Source: Draconibacterium mangrovi_A (lineage in GTDB: Bacteria; Bacteroidota; Bacteroidia; Bacteroidales; Prolixibacteraceae). Taken from it: a stretch of 64,000 nt of DNA. Below the pieces are notes generated by a model. The model made no database searches. It saw nothing but the letters and a program-made list of their open reading frames with translations, and was not told the DNA's origin. Position numbers and translations under genes: made by a program. Location of the stretch: assembly GCF_037646455.1 (NCBI RefSeq), contig NZ_JBBIXN010000004.1, positions 62,001-126,000 on the forward strand, given 5' to 3'. Positions 27,119-35,053 of the stretch are shown here, in pieces. The stretch's first letter is position 1; every line of letters begins with the position of its first letter.

Positions 27119-27745
27119 ATGAATAAAGCCAGACAAATTATGTTGAAAGTTTTTGTAAAAGGAGAAAACATTCTAAACGTTCCTAACCTACTAAGCCTTT
27201 ACCGGCTGTTGGTTTTTCCCGTAATCTTATTCATGGTAATTACCAATCGCGAACACTGGTTTGTCATTCTAATTTGCATCAGCCTGGTCAGCGATATTCT
27301 CGATGGCAACATTGCACGCATATTTAAGTTGCAAACCAACTTTGGGGCGGCACTCGATAACCTGGCCGATATTTTAACCATTGCAGTAGCATTGTATGGG
27401 ATGTTTGTTTTTAAATGGACTGAAATTGAACCTCATGTCTGGTTTTTGTACATTTTTCTCGGTATTTTTCTTATCAGTTATCTTATTGCTTTTATACGTT
27501 TTCAGAAAATTCCGGGATTACATCTCTACGGTGCCGTAATTGCGGGCTACCTGCAGGGAATATTTCTCTTTGTTCTGTTCGCCTTCGATTTTTACGCCTG
27601 GCTGTTTTACCTGTCAGTGGGGTGGGGAATTCTTGCGTATGTTGAGAAATGTTTGGTCCTTCTACAGCTCAACGACATTAGAATTGGTGTAAAAGGCTTA
27701 TATTGGCTGCTGAAAACAAACAAACAAAAGGAAAATAGGCTTTAA
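27119..27745 (+). CDS. CDP-alcohol phosphotransferase
   Basis: A 208-residue integral membrane enzyme; the ATG at 27119 is preferred to a TTG at 27089 that overlaps the SDR gene. The complete family motif is present: D59-x2-D62-G63-x2-A66-R67-x8-G76-x3-D80-x3-D84 (SDILDGNIAR then GAALDNLAD). These aspartates bind the metal and the CDP-linked lipid, and the enzyme joins it to a second alcohol. Acceptor unknown; PgsA and PssA have similar size but different flanking sequence. It lies 3 bp before the DUF5686 gene. Confidence 0.9.
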   Translation: MNKARQIMLKVFVKGENILNVPNLLSLYRLLVFPVILFMVITNREHWFVILICISLVSDILDGNIARIFKLQTNFGAALDNLADILTIAVALYGMFVFKWTEIEPHVWFLYIFLGIFLISYLIAFIRFQKIPGLHLYGAVIAGYLQGIFLFVLFAFDFYAWLFYLSVGWGILAYVEKCLVLLQLNDIRIGVKGLYWLLKTNKQKENRL

Positions 27746-27748
27746 CGC

Positions 27749-30196
27749 ATGAAATATAAAATCGCACTGACACTTTTGGTGGTCATTGCAGTAATTCATA
27801 TAAGTGCGAAAGACATAACAGGATACGTTAGAGATGCCAAAAGCAACGAACCCGTACCGTTTACAAATGTTATAATCAAAGGCACGACCAAAGGCAGAAT
27901 GGCCGATGTAAACGGTCATTTCAGCATTACTGTAAATGAAAATGATACGCTTTTCTTTTCATCTGTTGGATATTATTCAAAAGAAATTTTAGTGTCCCGC
28001 ATTACCGAGGATCCGCTAATCGTTGAACTCTCAGAGAAAATACAACTTGTCGGTGAAGTCATCGTTAAACCACAAATTCCAAGGGCAACACAATTGCTGA
28101 ATCTCATTCAGGAACACAAGAAAGAAAACCACCGGAAAATTCAACAGGTTTCTGACTTTAAGACTTACACCAATACCACGGCTTACCTGGCCATCGACAC
28201 AGCATCGCTTATTGGCGGGGTATTCAAAGACGCCGACCAAACCACTTTTCCTACCGATGATGATAATTTCCGTTTTTCGCCGGTGTATCTCGAAGAGGAA
28301 GCCGCAGAATATTCTCTGGAAAAGGACACAACCCTTTTTTCGAAAGAAGAGGGCATTTTTCCGAACCTGAACAAGGCCATAAAAAGCCTGATCCTGATCA
28401 ATATGGAAGTTGATCTGGATTTCTACCGCGATCAGGTTTATATTCTCGAACGTGGTTTTATTTCACCCATTAGTGATAATGCACGGAGTTATTATCATAT
28501 TTACCTCAACGACAGTATGATGGTTGACGGGAATAAATATTTCAGATTTTCGTTTGTTCCAAAAAACAAATACAATCCCTTATTTTCCGGTCATTTTGTG
28601 GTTGAAGACAGTACTTTCGCGCTTACCCGGATAAATACCTACATCGCACAGGAAGCCAACTATAACTTCGTTAATGGTTTCGAAAGCAATATTTCGTATA
28701 CCAAGCACGCCGACGGAAAATGGTTTTATGAGGAACAGCGGATAAAACTGAATTTGTCGCTTATTCTCAATAAGGATTCCACCAACCGTTACAGTTCTCA
28801 ACGCGTCAATAATATTAAAGGGGGAAACTGGTTGATCACCAAATCGATTACCTATTCTACTTCGTCGCGACTTGATCAGGTGGCTCCGAACATTTGGGGC
28901 CGGCAACCTGAGTTTGTGCACCATTCCATCGACGATGACGTGTATGAAATGGTGTATCGTTTAAAGGAGCAAAACATGATTAAGGCCTTTGATGCCGCAG
29001 GAGGTGCCGCTTTAACAAGTTTCTTTAATTTTGGGCTGCTTGACCTCGGACCGATATTCGACATTTATTATACCAACCTGATTGAAGGGAACCGTTTTTC
29101 GTTGCCTTTAAGAACCAGTGAAAAACTGTCGCAACGTTTTTCGGTTGGAGGTTACCTGGGATATGGCACAAAAAACAAGGATTTTAAATATGGATACAAT
29201 TTTGCCGTTCAACCTTTTGAAAGAGATGTCCTGCTGTTGCGTTTTAATTACTATAACGATTACATTCTGATTACGCAGGATAAATTTTTGCGCTATGTTA
29301 AGAAAAATCCCAACAATCGCGGTAACGGAAACTTTGTAGCCATTTTTACCAGTCGCGAACGAAATCCTTACCTCAAGGAAGAAGAGTTATATGAGGCGAA
29401 ACTCGAATACAACACGCCGGGTGAAATGCATTTCGAGTTTGTGCCTTACTATCTGCGCAATAAAAGTACGCCCAACGTGCAATTTATCCGCGATGGAGTC
29501 AATTATCCGAAATACAGCAATTATGGCTTGTTTTTGCACATGAAATACGGTTTTGGGCAACACTACGATAAGTTCTTTTTTGACCGGGTATACTACATGA
29601 CACCGACGCCGGTTGTGAATTTAAGTTGGGATTTAGGAAAAGTGTCGTTGCCCGGAAATTCCAGTTTCAATCCGGGCTATTATTCGCACATTCATGGTTC
29701 CATTCAGGGACGGCAAAATTTAGGACTCATTTTTATGGATTACATGGTGAATGCCGGTTACCTTTTTGGCGATGCGCCATACGACCTGCTTGATCAACCC
29801 GTTGGTTCCATGTCGCTCGGATATGCTGCCTATCGTTTCAACTTGCTTCATCATGCCTCATTTGCGCATAACCTGTATTCCAACGTTCATGTTTATTTTA
29901 ATGGCGGCGGAATATTTCTGAATAAGGTTCCGGGAGTTAAAAAATTGAAACTGCGCGAAATACTGTCGTTTAAAATGCATGTGGGAACTTTAACCGAAGC
30001 CTACAACGGCGTTTTCGATCTGCCCGGATATTATTCAAATGTTTCAGAATTTCCTTATGCCGAAATTGGAATTGGAGTAACAAATATTTTTAAAGTCGGA
30101 CGAGTTGAATATGTTCATTTGCTGGGTAATAAATATAAGAATAGTGGATTCACCGATGTGCACGGAATCCGAATAAAAGGGGAGTTCAGTTTTTAG
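27749..30196 (+). CDS. DUF5686 outer-membrane-type protein with CarboxypepD-like N-terminus
   Basis: An 815-residue exported protein. Signal peptide 1-20, then a carboxypeptidase-regulatory-like beta-sandwich (about 21-105, ITGYVRDAKSNEPVPFTNV), then the DUF5686 region, which has many amphipathic aromatic strands and ends FSF, typical of a beta-barrel. The family is Bacteroidota-specific and of unknown function. Its ATG follows the CDP-alcohol transferase stop by 3 bp, so it is very likely co-transcribed with the lipid genes and may handle their product at the outer membrane (inference). Confidence 0.88.
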   Translation: MKYKIALTLLVVIAVIHISAKDITGYVRDAKSNEPVPFTNVIIKGTTKGRMADVNGHFSITVNENDTLFFSSVGYYSKEILVSRITEDPLIVELSEKIQLVGEVIVKPQIPRATQLLNLIQEHKKENHRKIQQVSDFKTYTNTTAYLAIDTASLIGGVFKDADQTTFPTDDDNFRFSPVYLEEEAAEYSLEKDTTLFSKEEGIFPNLNKAIKSLILINMEVDLDFYRDQVYILERGFISPISDNARSYYHIYLNDSMMVDGNKYFRFSFVPKNKYNPLFSGHFVVEDSTFALTRINTYIAQEANYNFVNGFESNISYTKHADGKWFYEEQRIKLNLSLILNKDSTNRYSSQRVNNIKGGNWLITKSITYSTSSRLDQVAPNIWGRQPEFVHHSIDDDVYEMVYRLKEQNMIKAFDAAGGAALTSFFNFGLLDLGPIFDIYYTNLIEGNRFSLPLRTSEKLSQRFSVGGYLGYGTKNKDFKYGYNFAVQPFERDVLLLRFNYYNDYILITQDKFLRYVKKNPNNRGNGNFVAIFTSRERNPYLKEEELYEAKLEYNTPGEMHFEFVPYYLRNKSTPNVQFIRDGVNYPKYSNYGLFLHMKYGFGQHYDKFFFDRVYYMTPTPVVNLSWDLGKVSLPGNSSFNPGYYSHIHGSIQGRQNLGLIFMDYMVNAGYLFGDAPYDLLDQPVGSMSLGYAAYRFNLLHHASFAHNLYSNVHVYFNGGGIFLNKVPGVKKLKLREILSFKMHVGTLTEAYNGVFDLPGYYSNVSEFPYAEIGIGVTNIFKVGRVEYVHLLGNKYKNSGFTDVHGIRIKGEFSF

Positions 30197-30210
30197 GTTA
30201 AAGGGCGTCA

Positions 30211-30250
30211 CAAAAAACGCCCGGCAGTTTTCACCACCAGGCGTTTAAAC
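30211..30250. terminator. Bidirectional terminator between DUF5686 gene and gnd
   Basis: AAACGCCCGG (30215-30224) pairs with CCAGGCGTTT (30237-30246) with one mismatch. The minus strand reads on into a T run, ideal for gnd; on the plus strand a T8 tract follows a few bases later. It serves two convergent genes. Confidence 0.8.
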
Positions 30251-30267
30251 CGAGTTTTTTTTATCTG

Positions 30268-31722
30268 TTATGCATTATAAGTCGATGAAGCTGTATCGCC
30301 ACCACGGCCGGTCCAGTTGGTGTGGAAGAATTCGCCGCGCGGCTTATCAACGCGTTCATAGGTGTGCGCACCAAAGTAATCGCGTTGAGCCTGCAGCAAA
30401 TTGGCCGGTAAGCGTTCGCTGCGGAATCCGTCGAAATAAGTCAGAGCCGATGTCATTGCCGGTACCGGAATTCCGTTTTCAACAGCTGTTGCACATACAC
30501 GTCTCCAGCCGGCTTGTGCCTGTTCTACTTTTTCTTTGAAGAATGGATCGAGCAGCAGGTTAGGCAATTCCGGATTGTTGTCGAATGCTTTCTTAATGTC
30601 GCCCAGGAATACCGAACGAATAATACAGCCTCCACGCCACATCAGGGCAATTCCACCGTAATTCAGGTTCCAGCCATGTTCGCTGGCAGCTTCCATCATC
30701 AGGTTATATCCCTGGGCGTACGAAATGATTTTTGCACCTAATAAAGCACTTTCAAGGTCGTCGATAAACTGTTGTTTGTCGCCTTTAAATTCAGCCTGAG
30801 GACCTGAAATTACTTTAGACGCTTTTACCCTTAAATCTTTTTGTGCCGACAGGCAGCGAGCAAACACCGATTCGCCGATCAATGTTAAGGGTATACCAAG
30901 GTCGAGTGCTGAAATACCGGTCCATTTACCGGTTCCTTTTTGTCCGGCAGTATCGAGGATGAAATCAACGGTTTCTTCGCCATTTTCATCTTTGTAGCCT
31001 AAAATATCGCGTGTGATCTCGATGAGGTAGCTGTCAAGAAATCCCGTATTCCATTTTTTGAAAACTTCGTGCATGTCATCGTTGCTCATGCCCAGCAGTT
31101 CTTTCATCAGTTGGTAAGCTTCAGTAATGATCTGCATATCACCGTATTCAATTCCGTTGTGTACCATTTTTACAAAGTGCCCGGCACCGCCTTCGCCAAC
31201 CCAATCGCAACAGGCTTCTCCACTTTCCACTTTGGCAGCAATGGATTGGAAAATTTCTTTAACATGTGGCCATGCATCCGGCGAACCACCCGGCATAATT
31301 GAGGGCCCTTTCAGTGCACCTTCTTCGCCACCCGAAACACCCGTTCCGATGTAGAGCATACCTTTATTTTCAACATATTTTGTACGGCGGATGGTATCGG
31401 GGAAATGTGAGTTTCCACCATCGATGATAATGTCTCCGGGCTCGAGGTGCGGAAGTACCAAATCGATAAAATGATCAACCGGGTCTCCGGCTTTTACCAG
31501 CATCATCACTTTTCTGGGGCGCTCCAATGTAGCACACAATTCTTCGATTGAATGTGCCCCAATAAATTTCTTACCCGCACCGCGGCCATCTACAAACTTG
31601 TCTACTTTTGCAACCGTACGGTTATAAACCGCTACGGTGTAACCATGACTTTCCATGTTCAAAACCAGGTTTTCGCCCATTACGGCCAACCCGATTAAAC
31701 CAATGTCTGCTAACTTTTTCAT
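30268..31722 (-). CDS. gnd: 6-phosphogluconate dehydrogenase (decarboxylating)
   Basis: A 484-residue pentose-phosphate enzyme that converts 6-phosphogluconate to ribulose 5-phosphate. The frame is open to 31926, but the ATG at 31722 (MKKLADIGLIGLAVMG) is the family start; the extra 68 codons belong to the GIY-YIG element. Seen: Rossmann loop GLIGLAVMGENL, IDGGNSHFPDT, TGVSGGEEGALKGPSIMPGG, and the active-site lysine and Asn in GHFVKMVHNGIEYGD. Length is normal for the long-chain type. Confidence 0.96.
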   Translation of the reverse strand: MKKLADIGLIGLAVMGENLVLNMESHGYTVAVYNRTVAKVDKFVDGRGAGKKFIGAHSIEELCATLERPRKVMMLVKAGDPVDHFIDLVLPHLEPGDIIIDGGNSHFPDTIRRTKYVENKGMLYIGTGVSGGEEGALKGPSIMPGGSPDAWPHVKEIFQSIAAKVESGEACCDWVGEGGAGHFVKMVHNGIEYGDMQIITEAYQLMKELLGMSNDDMHEVFKKWNTGFLDSYLIEITRDILGYKDENGEETVDFILDTAGQKGTGKWTGISALDLGIPLTLIGESVFARCLSAQKDLRVKASKVISGPQAEFKGDKQQFIDDLESALLGAKIISYAQGYNLMMEAASEHGWNLNYGGIALMWRGGCIIRSVFLGDIKKAFDNNPELPNLLLDPFFKEKVEQAQAGWRRVCATAVENGIPVPAMTSALTYFDGFRSERLPANLLQAQRDYFGAHTYERVDKPRGEFFHTNWTGRGGDTASSTYNA

Positions 31723-31756
31723 ATTGTCTTGTTTTACAATTATTTTAGAATTCTGA

Positions 31757-32078
31757 ATCGTCATTCCTGCGAAAGCAGGAATCTGCTGAAGGTCTTCTGT
31801 CAGATCCCTCCATTCCGGATTCACTTTATTTATTAATTCATTTTTCCATTCTCGTTTCCATTTCTTGAGTCTTTTTTCCCTTGTTATTGCCTGGTTTATG
31901 TAATTGTAATGTTCAAAATAAACCAACTTTTCAATGTTATACCTTTTGTTGTAAAACTTTTATTTTTCTTTATTCTGTGTTCTTCTATTTTTCTTTTCAA
32001 GTTATTGGTTACTCCAATGTAAAGAGTGCTGTTTCGCTTGCTAGCTAATATGTAAACGTAAAATTCAAATCTTCTCAC
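31757..32078 (-). pseudogene. GIY-YIG endonuclease gene, frameshifted
   Basis: From the ATG at 32078 the frame encodes FYVYILASKRNSTLYIGVTN, the GIY-YIG core with VYIL and YIGVT, and stops after 60 residues at 31896. The rest of the domain (KLVYFEHYNYINQAITREK...) continues in another frame from about 31940. One base missing from the TTTT run at 31944-31947 (AAAA on the coding strand) would explain the shift. The second part has no stop and reads through the palindrome into gnd. Intact relatives are single-domain proteins of about 80-110 residues, presumed site-specific nucleases. A sequencing error in the homopolymer is possible. Confidence 0.8.
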
Positions 32079-32118
32079 TGCTTACAATTTTAAGTTTCCC
32101 GCTTTCGCGGGAATGACA
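31757..32118. mobile_element. Small element: GIY-YIG remnant between palindromic ends
   Basis: The left end 31759-31783 (CGTCATTCCTGC-GAAA-GCAGGAATC) and the right end 32095-32117 (TTTCCCGC-TTTC-GCGGGAATGAC) are inverted copies of one sequence, and each is itself a hairpin with a 4-nt loop. Between them is a frameshifted GIY-YIG nuclease gene. The element fits exactly between the gnd start region and the pdxB stop codon (32120-32122), without disrupting either gene. Confidence 0.7.
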
Positions 32119-32119
32119 G

Positions 32120-33247
32120 CTACTCCGAAATATTAAATCCCAGTAACTTTAATTTCTCAACAGTCTTATCTTTTACATTCTTAACCTTAATTGTAAAGCT
32201 GTCAAACTCCCGGCGCACCGGGTAGTCACCTCTTAATTTTTCAAAAAGGTTCGGACTTTCTTTTAATGCATCATCATCTGTTTCAATATCGTAGGTCGAC
32301 AATACGGCTTCTGCCAGAATCGAATACTCACGACGTTGATCGCCGTCGATTTTAATTGTAGTTTTCTCCGGAAGCTCAACATTTGTTGGCTCCCAGTCAT
32401 CTATTCCCAGCTTGAAAAAACGGCTTAAGGCCTGTACGCTCATTTTTGTACCGTTGGCTTTTCCATCCTTCGAATAGCCGGCAATGTGGGGCGTACCAAA
32501 TTCTGTTTGATTCAGCAGTTCCAAATCAATATTGGGTTCATTCTCCCAACAATCTGCAATAAAGGCATTCACATCGTTGGCCTCAATGGCCTCGTAAATG
32601 GCTTCCGTATCAATTACTTCACCCCGGCATGTATTGATGATCAACGGTTGTTTATCCAGATTCTGGAGAAATGACTCATTGCCCATGTAGTAAGTTTTAT
32701 CAACTCCTTCCAAATTTAGCGGAACGTGGAAGGTGATAATATCTGCTTCGCGTTGAATCGTTTCCAGTGAAACAAAATTCTCAGGTCCCTCAAGTCTTTC
32801 CCTGGGTGGGTCATTCAAAAGAACTTTCATGCCAAGTATTTCAGAAGTGCGCGCAATTTTCGATCCCACGTTGCCAACACCGACAATACCAATCGTTAAT
32901 CCGGCCAAGTCTTTTCGCTGACGCATCGACCATGAAAACAAAGCAGAAGCTATGTACTGGTTCACACTTTCGGCATTACATCCCGGTGCATTTGTCCATT
33001 CAATTCCGGCCTTCTTGCAATAAGCGGTATCTATATGATCAAAGCCAATAGTTGCCGTGGCAATATATTTTACTTTCGAGCCCTCAAGTAATTGCCGGTT
33101 ACAAATGGTCCGGGTGCGTGTGATCAGGGCATCCACGTCTTTGACAACCTCAGCCGTGGTTTTATTGCCGGGCAAATAAAGCACTTCGGCAAAAGGTTCC
33201 AAAGCTCCTTTTATATATGGTATTTTATCGTCGATTATGATTTTCAT
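32120..33247 (-). CDS. pdxB: 4-phosphoerythronate dehydrogenase
   Basis: A 375-residue D-2-hydroxyacid dehydrogenase of the pyridoxal 5'-phosphate pathway; it oxidises 4-phosphoerythronate. Seen: N-terminal substrate lobe (DDKIPYIKGAL), TATIGFDHIDT, NAD loop GIVGVGNVGSKIA (about 120-132), INTCRGEVID, and the catalytic His in GTPHIAGYSKDGK. The C-terminal dimerisation region characteristic of PdxB rather than SerA is present (about 290-375). Its stop is 2 bp from the GIY-YIG element and its start 10 bp from the 10-bp repeat array. Confidence 0.93.
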   Translation of the reverse strand: MKIIIDDKIPYIKGALEPFAEVLYLPGNKTTAEVVKDVDALITRTRTICNRQLLEGSKVKYIATATIGFDHIDTAYCKKAGIEWTNAPGCNAESVNQYIASALFSWSMRQRKDLAGLTIGIVGVGNVGSKIARTSEILGMKVLLNDPPRERLEGPENFVSLETIQREADIITFHVPLNLEGVDKTYYMGNESFLQNLDKQPLIINTCRGEVIDTEAIYEAIEANDVNAFIADCWENEPNIDLELLNQTEFGTPHIAGYSKDGKANGTKMSVQALSRFFKLGIDDWEPTNVELPEKTTIKIDGDQRREYSILAEAVLSTYDIETDDDALKESPNLFEKLRGDYPVRREFDSFTIKVKNVKDKTVEKLKLLGFNISE

Positions 33248-33257
33248 TCAAAAGAAT

Positions 33258-33312
33258 GTGATTAGTTGTAATTTTTAGAAATTTATTGTGATTTGTTGTT
33301 GTTTATCATGAT
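33258..33312. repeat. 10-bp-period repeat, left arm flanking four-helix-bundle gene 1
   Basis: Plus-strand units GTGATTAGTT, GTAATTTTTA, GAAATTTATT, GTGATTTGTT, GTTGTTTATC follow one another at 10-bp spacing and run into the stop codon of the four-helix-bundle gene. The unit is the reverse complement of the AATAAATCAC-type unit of the right arm. Segment 33276-33299 is inverted relative to 33885-33908 with 21 of 24 positions matching. Confidence 0.75.
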
Positions 33313-33662
33313 TGTTTGTCAAGTATTTTTATGTAATTATTCATTTTAACTCCCAGTTTATCAAGTTTCACTATTTCCGCATTAAAAAATTCTTCTGAAA
33401 TAATATTTCTGTTACGTGCTTTGATTAACCAGGTTTTTGTTTCGGAATGAGAGCCTCGGGCATAAAACATAAAATTTTTTCGATCCTTAAAATGAAACCT
33501 TCCATAACCTTCTGAAATGTTGGCAGCAATGGAGTCAGCACTTTTAATAACCTGAACTCCCATTGAGTACTTCGCCAGATTATCCCATTCTCTTACAGTT
33601 TCCCAAACTTCATCGCCAACTTCCATGGAGAGTTGATAAATTTCAAGGTCTTCAAGTTTCAT
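33306..33662 (-). CDS. Four-helix-bundle protein, S23 / 23S rRNA intervening-sequence family (copy 1)
   Basis: A 118-residue all-alpha protein starting at an ATG. It has the family hallmark IAANISEGYGRF (about 48-59), preceded by an amphipathic helix with VQVIKSADS and followed by two more helices. Relatives are encoded inside intervening sequences of 23S rRNA genes and by free-standing genes; the Avd protein of diversity-generating retroelements has the same fold. The biochemical role is unknown. It interrupts an otherwise metabolic minus-strand run between pdxB and a Gfo/Idh gene and is bounded by inverted 10-bp repeat arrays. It shares the family motif, but little else, with copy 2 at 36400. 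Confidence 0.9.
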   Translation of the reverse strand: MKLEDLEIYQLSMEVGDEVWETVREWDNLAKYSMGVQVIKSADSIAANISEGYGRFHFKDRKNFMFYARGSHSETKTWLIKARNRNIISEEFFNAEIVKLDKLGVKMNNYIKILDKQS

Positions 33663-33730
33663 AGTCGTATCAATTTTAGTTTTACAAATTTACTTTAATC
33701 CATAGTGCATTTCATAATTGTAACATTTGG

Positions 33731-33770
33731 TTATTCGTTGTAATCTATTGTTATCTCTGGTGGTTGGACG
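33731..33770. repeat. Short 10-bp-period block, same orientation as the left arm
   Basis: GTTATTCGTT, GTAATCTATT, GTTATCTCTG and GTGGTTGGAC repeat the left-arm unit in direct orientation. About 50 bp separate it from the oppositely oriented right arm, with which it could form a stem. Confidence 0.5.
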
Positions 33771-33809
33771 TTTAACAGACCATTTGTGTACACCATTTTT
33801 TGTTATTAT

Positions 33810-33936
33810 CACATTCAATAAATCTCCATAAATCACAATCAGTCGCTATAAATTACCATCAGTCACCACAAATCTCATTTAGTCACAATTAATCACCATA
33901 AATTTCTATCAATCTCAATAAATCACTATCAATCAC
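33810..33936. repeat. 10-bp-period repeat, right arm flanking four-helix-bundle gene 1
   Basis: Twelve consecutive 10-bp units on the plus strand starting at 33821: AATCTCCATA, AATCACAATC, AGTCGCTATA, AATTACCATC, AGTCACCACA, AATCTCATTT, AGTCACAATT, AATCACCATA, AATTTCTATC, AATCTCAATA, AATCACTATC, AATCACTTTG. The ART-C-C core stays fixed while other positions drift. The last unit contains the stop codon of the Gfo/Idh gene. Confidence 0.85.
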
Positions 33937-34940
33937 TTTGACTTGTAATAGCTCTTCACCATTTCATCCAAAACCCAGCTGGTGTGTGCAGCCGATTCAC
34001 CGGTGCTTACACATTTCCCTTTACCCAGTAGCTCATTTACCACCTGTTCAACCAGATTTTGGGAGATATGTTCAGGATTCTCAAACTCAAGTTGTTCAGT
34101 CCCTTCTATTGTTTTTACCTCCATTTTTCCGTGTGAAAAACAAGGCAAACTTATTTCACCCTCTTCACCAATAATTTGGATGTAATCTTCCGTTGAATTT
34201 TTGTCAACTACGAAACACCAGCTGCCGTTTCCTACAACTCCCGATTTATGTATCCACGTCCCGTTTACCGTATCTTCGGCAGGGTAGAGCCCGGCCCGAT
34301 TTAACGCTGTCGCTTTTACCTCTGTGATTTTACCAAAGACAAAGTCAAGATAATCCAGTTGGTGTGATGCCAGATCGAAAAAATGACCGGCTCCGGCAAT
34401 TTCAGGGAAAACATGCCAGTGCATGTCTTCCGGCTTTTGATTTCGCTCAGCAGCTTCTTTGTATAGTTTAACGTTTACCATGAGCGGCTTTCCAATAATC
34501 CCGGTTTCAACCAGTTCTTTGACCTTTAAAAAAGCAGGTAAAGTTCTGCGATAATAAGCCACCCAAAGTGGTTGCTGAGTTTGTTTTGCCGCTTCCAGCA
34601 TTTCCTGACATTCATTGTAGTGACGAGCCATTGGCTTTTCAACATAAACAGGTTTTCCGGCACTCATGGCTTCAATGGCGTAATGGGCATGCGAATCGGG
34701 TGGGGTAGCAATGTAAATAGCATCTACTTCCGGATCGTTGATCAGTTCTGTTGCATCAGAATACCATTTTGGAATATGATGACGCTTTGCGTAATCCGCA
34801 GCTTTTTTAGCATCACGGCGCATAACTGCAACCAGTTTTGAATTAGGAACTTTGTAAAATGCAGGCCCGCTTTTTACTTCGGTCACATTTCCAACTCCGA
34901 TTATTCCCCAACGGATGGTATGTTGATTACTGTTTTTCAC
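33933..34940 (-). CDS. Gfo/Idh/MocA-family oxidoreductase
   Basis: A 335-residue NAD(P)-dependent sugar or inositol dehydrogenase. The start is a GTG at 34940; no ATG fits. Seen: GIIGVGNVTEV nucleotide loop (about 13-23), EKPMA with the conserved Lys (near 100), and GAGHFFDLASHQLDYLD with the catalytic His. There is no signal peptide. It lies at the distal end of the sugar-acid cluster controlled by the LacI-type gene, so a keto-sugar or sugar-acid substrate is likely. Confidence 0.88.
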   Translation of the reverse strand: MKNSNQHTIRWGIIGVGNVTEVKSGPAFYKVPNSKLVAVMRRDAKKAADYAKRHHIPKWYSDATELINDPEVDAIYIATPPDSHAHYAIEAMSAGKPVYVEKPMARHYNECQEMLEAAKQTQQPLWVAYYRRTLPAFLKVKELVETGIIGKPLMVNVKLYKEAAERNQKPEDMHWHVFPEIAGAGHFFDLASHQLDYLDFVFGKITEVKATALNRAGLYPAEDTVNGTWIHKSGVVGNGSWCFVVDKNSTEDYIQIIGEEGEISLPCFSHGKMEVKTIEGTEQLEFENPEHISQNLVEQVVNELLGKGKCVSTGESAAHTSWVLDEMVKSYYKSK

Positions 34941-34990
34941 AAACTATTTATTCTTCCAATATTATGGTTTCTATTCCTCCGTATAAAAGA

Positions 34991-35053
34991 TAGTCAATTG
35001 TCATTGGTCACTGGGTTTCTTCCTAATGACAAATGACCGATGACAATTGACTA
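34991..35053. repeat. Long palindrome built from 7-bp units
   Basis: TAGTCAATTGTCATTGGTCA (34991-35010) is the reverse complement of 35034-35053 with one mismatch, around a 23-nt loop. Within the arms, ATGACAA/ATGACCG/ATGACAA units repeat every 7 bp. The 3' arm contains the stop codon of the LarA-like gene. It could be an mRNA 3' hairpin, but it has no T tract. Confidence 0.75.

Noticed and set aside
33821..33936. Regular 10-bp array resembling a CRISPR
   Set aside because: Units are 10 bp, directly abutting and drifting, with no constant repeat or unique spacers and no cas genes.
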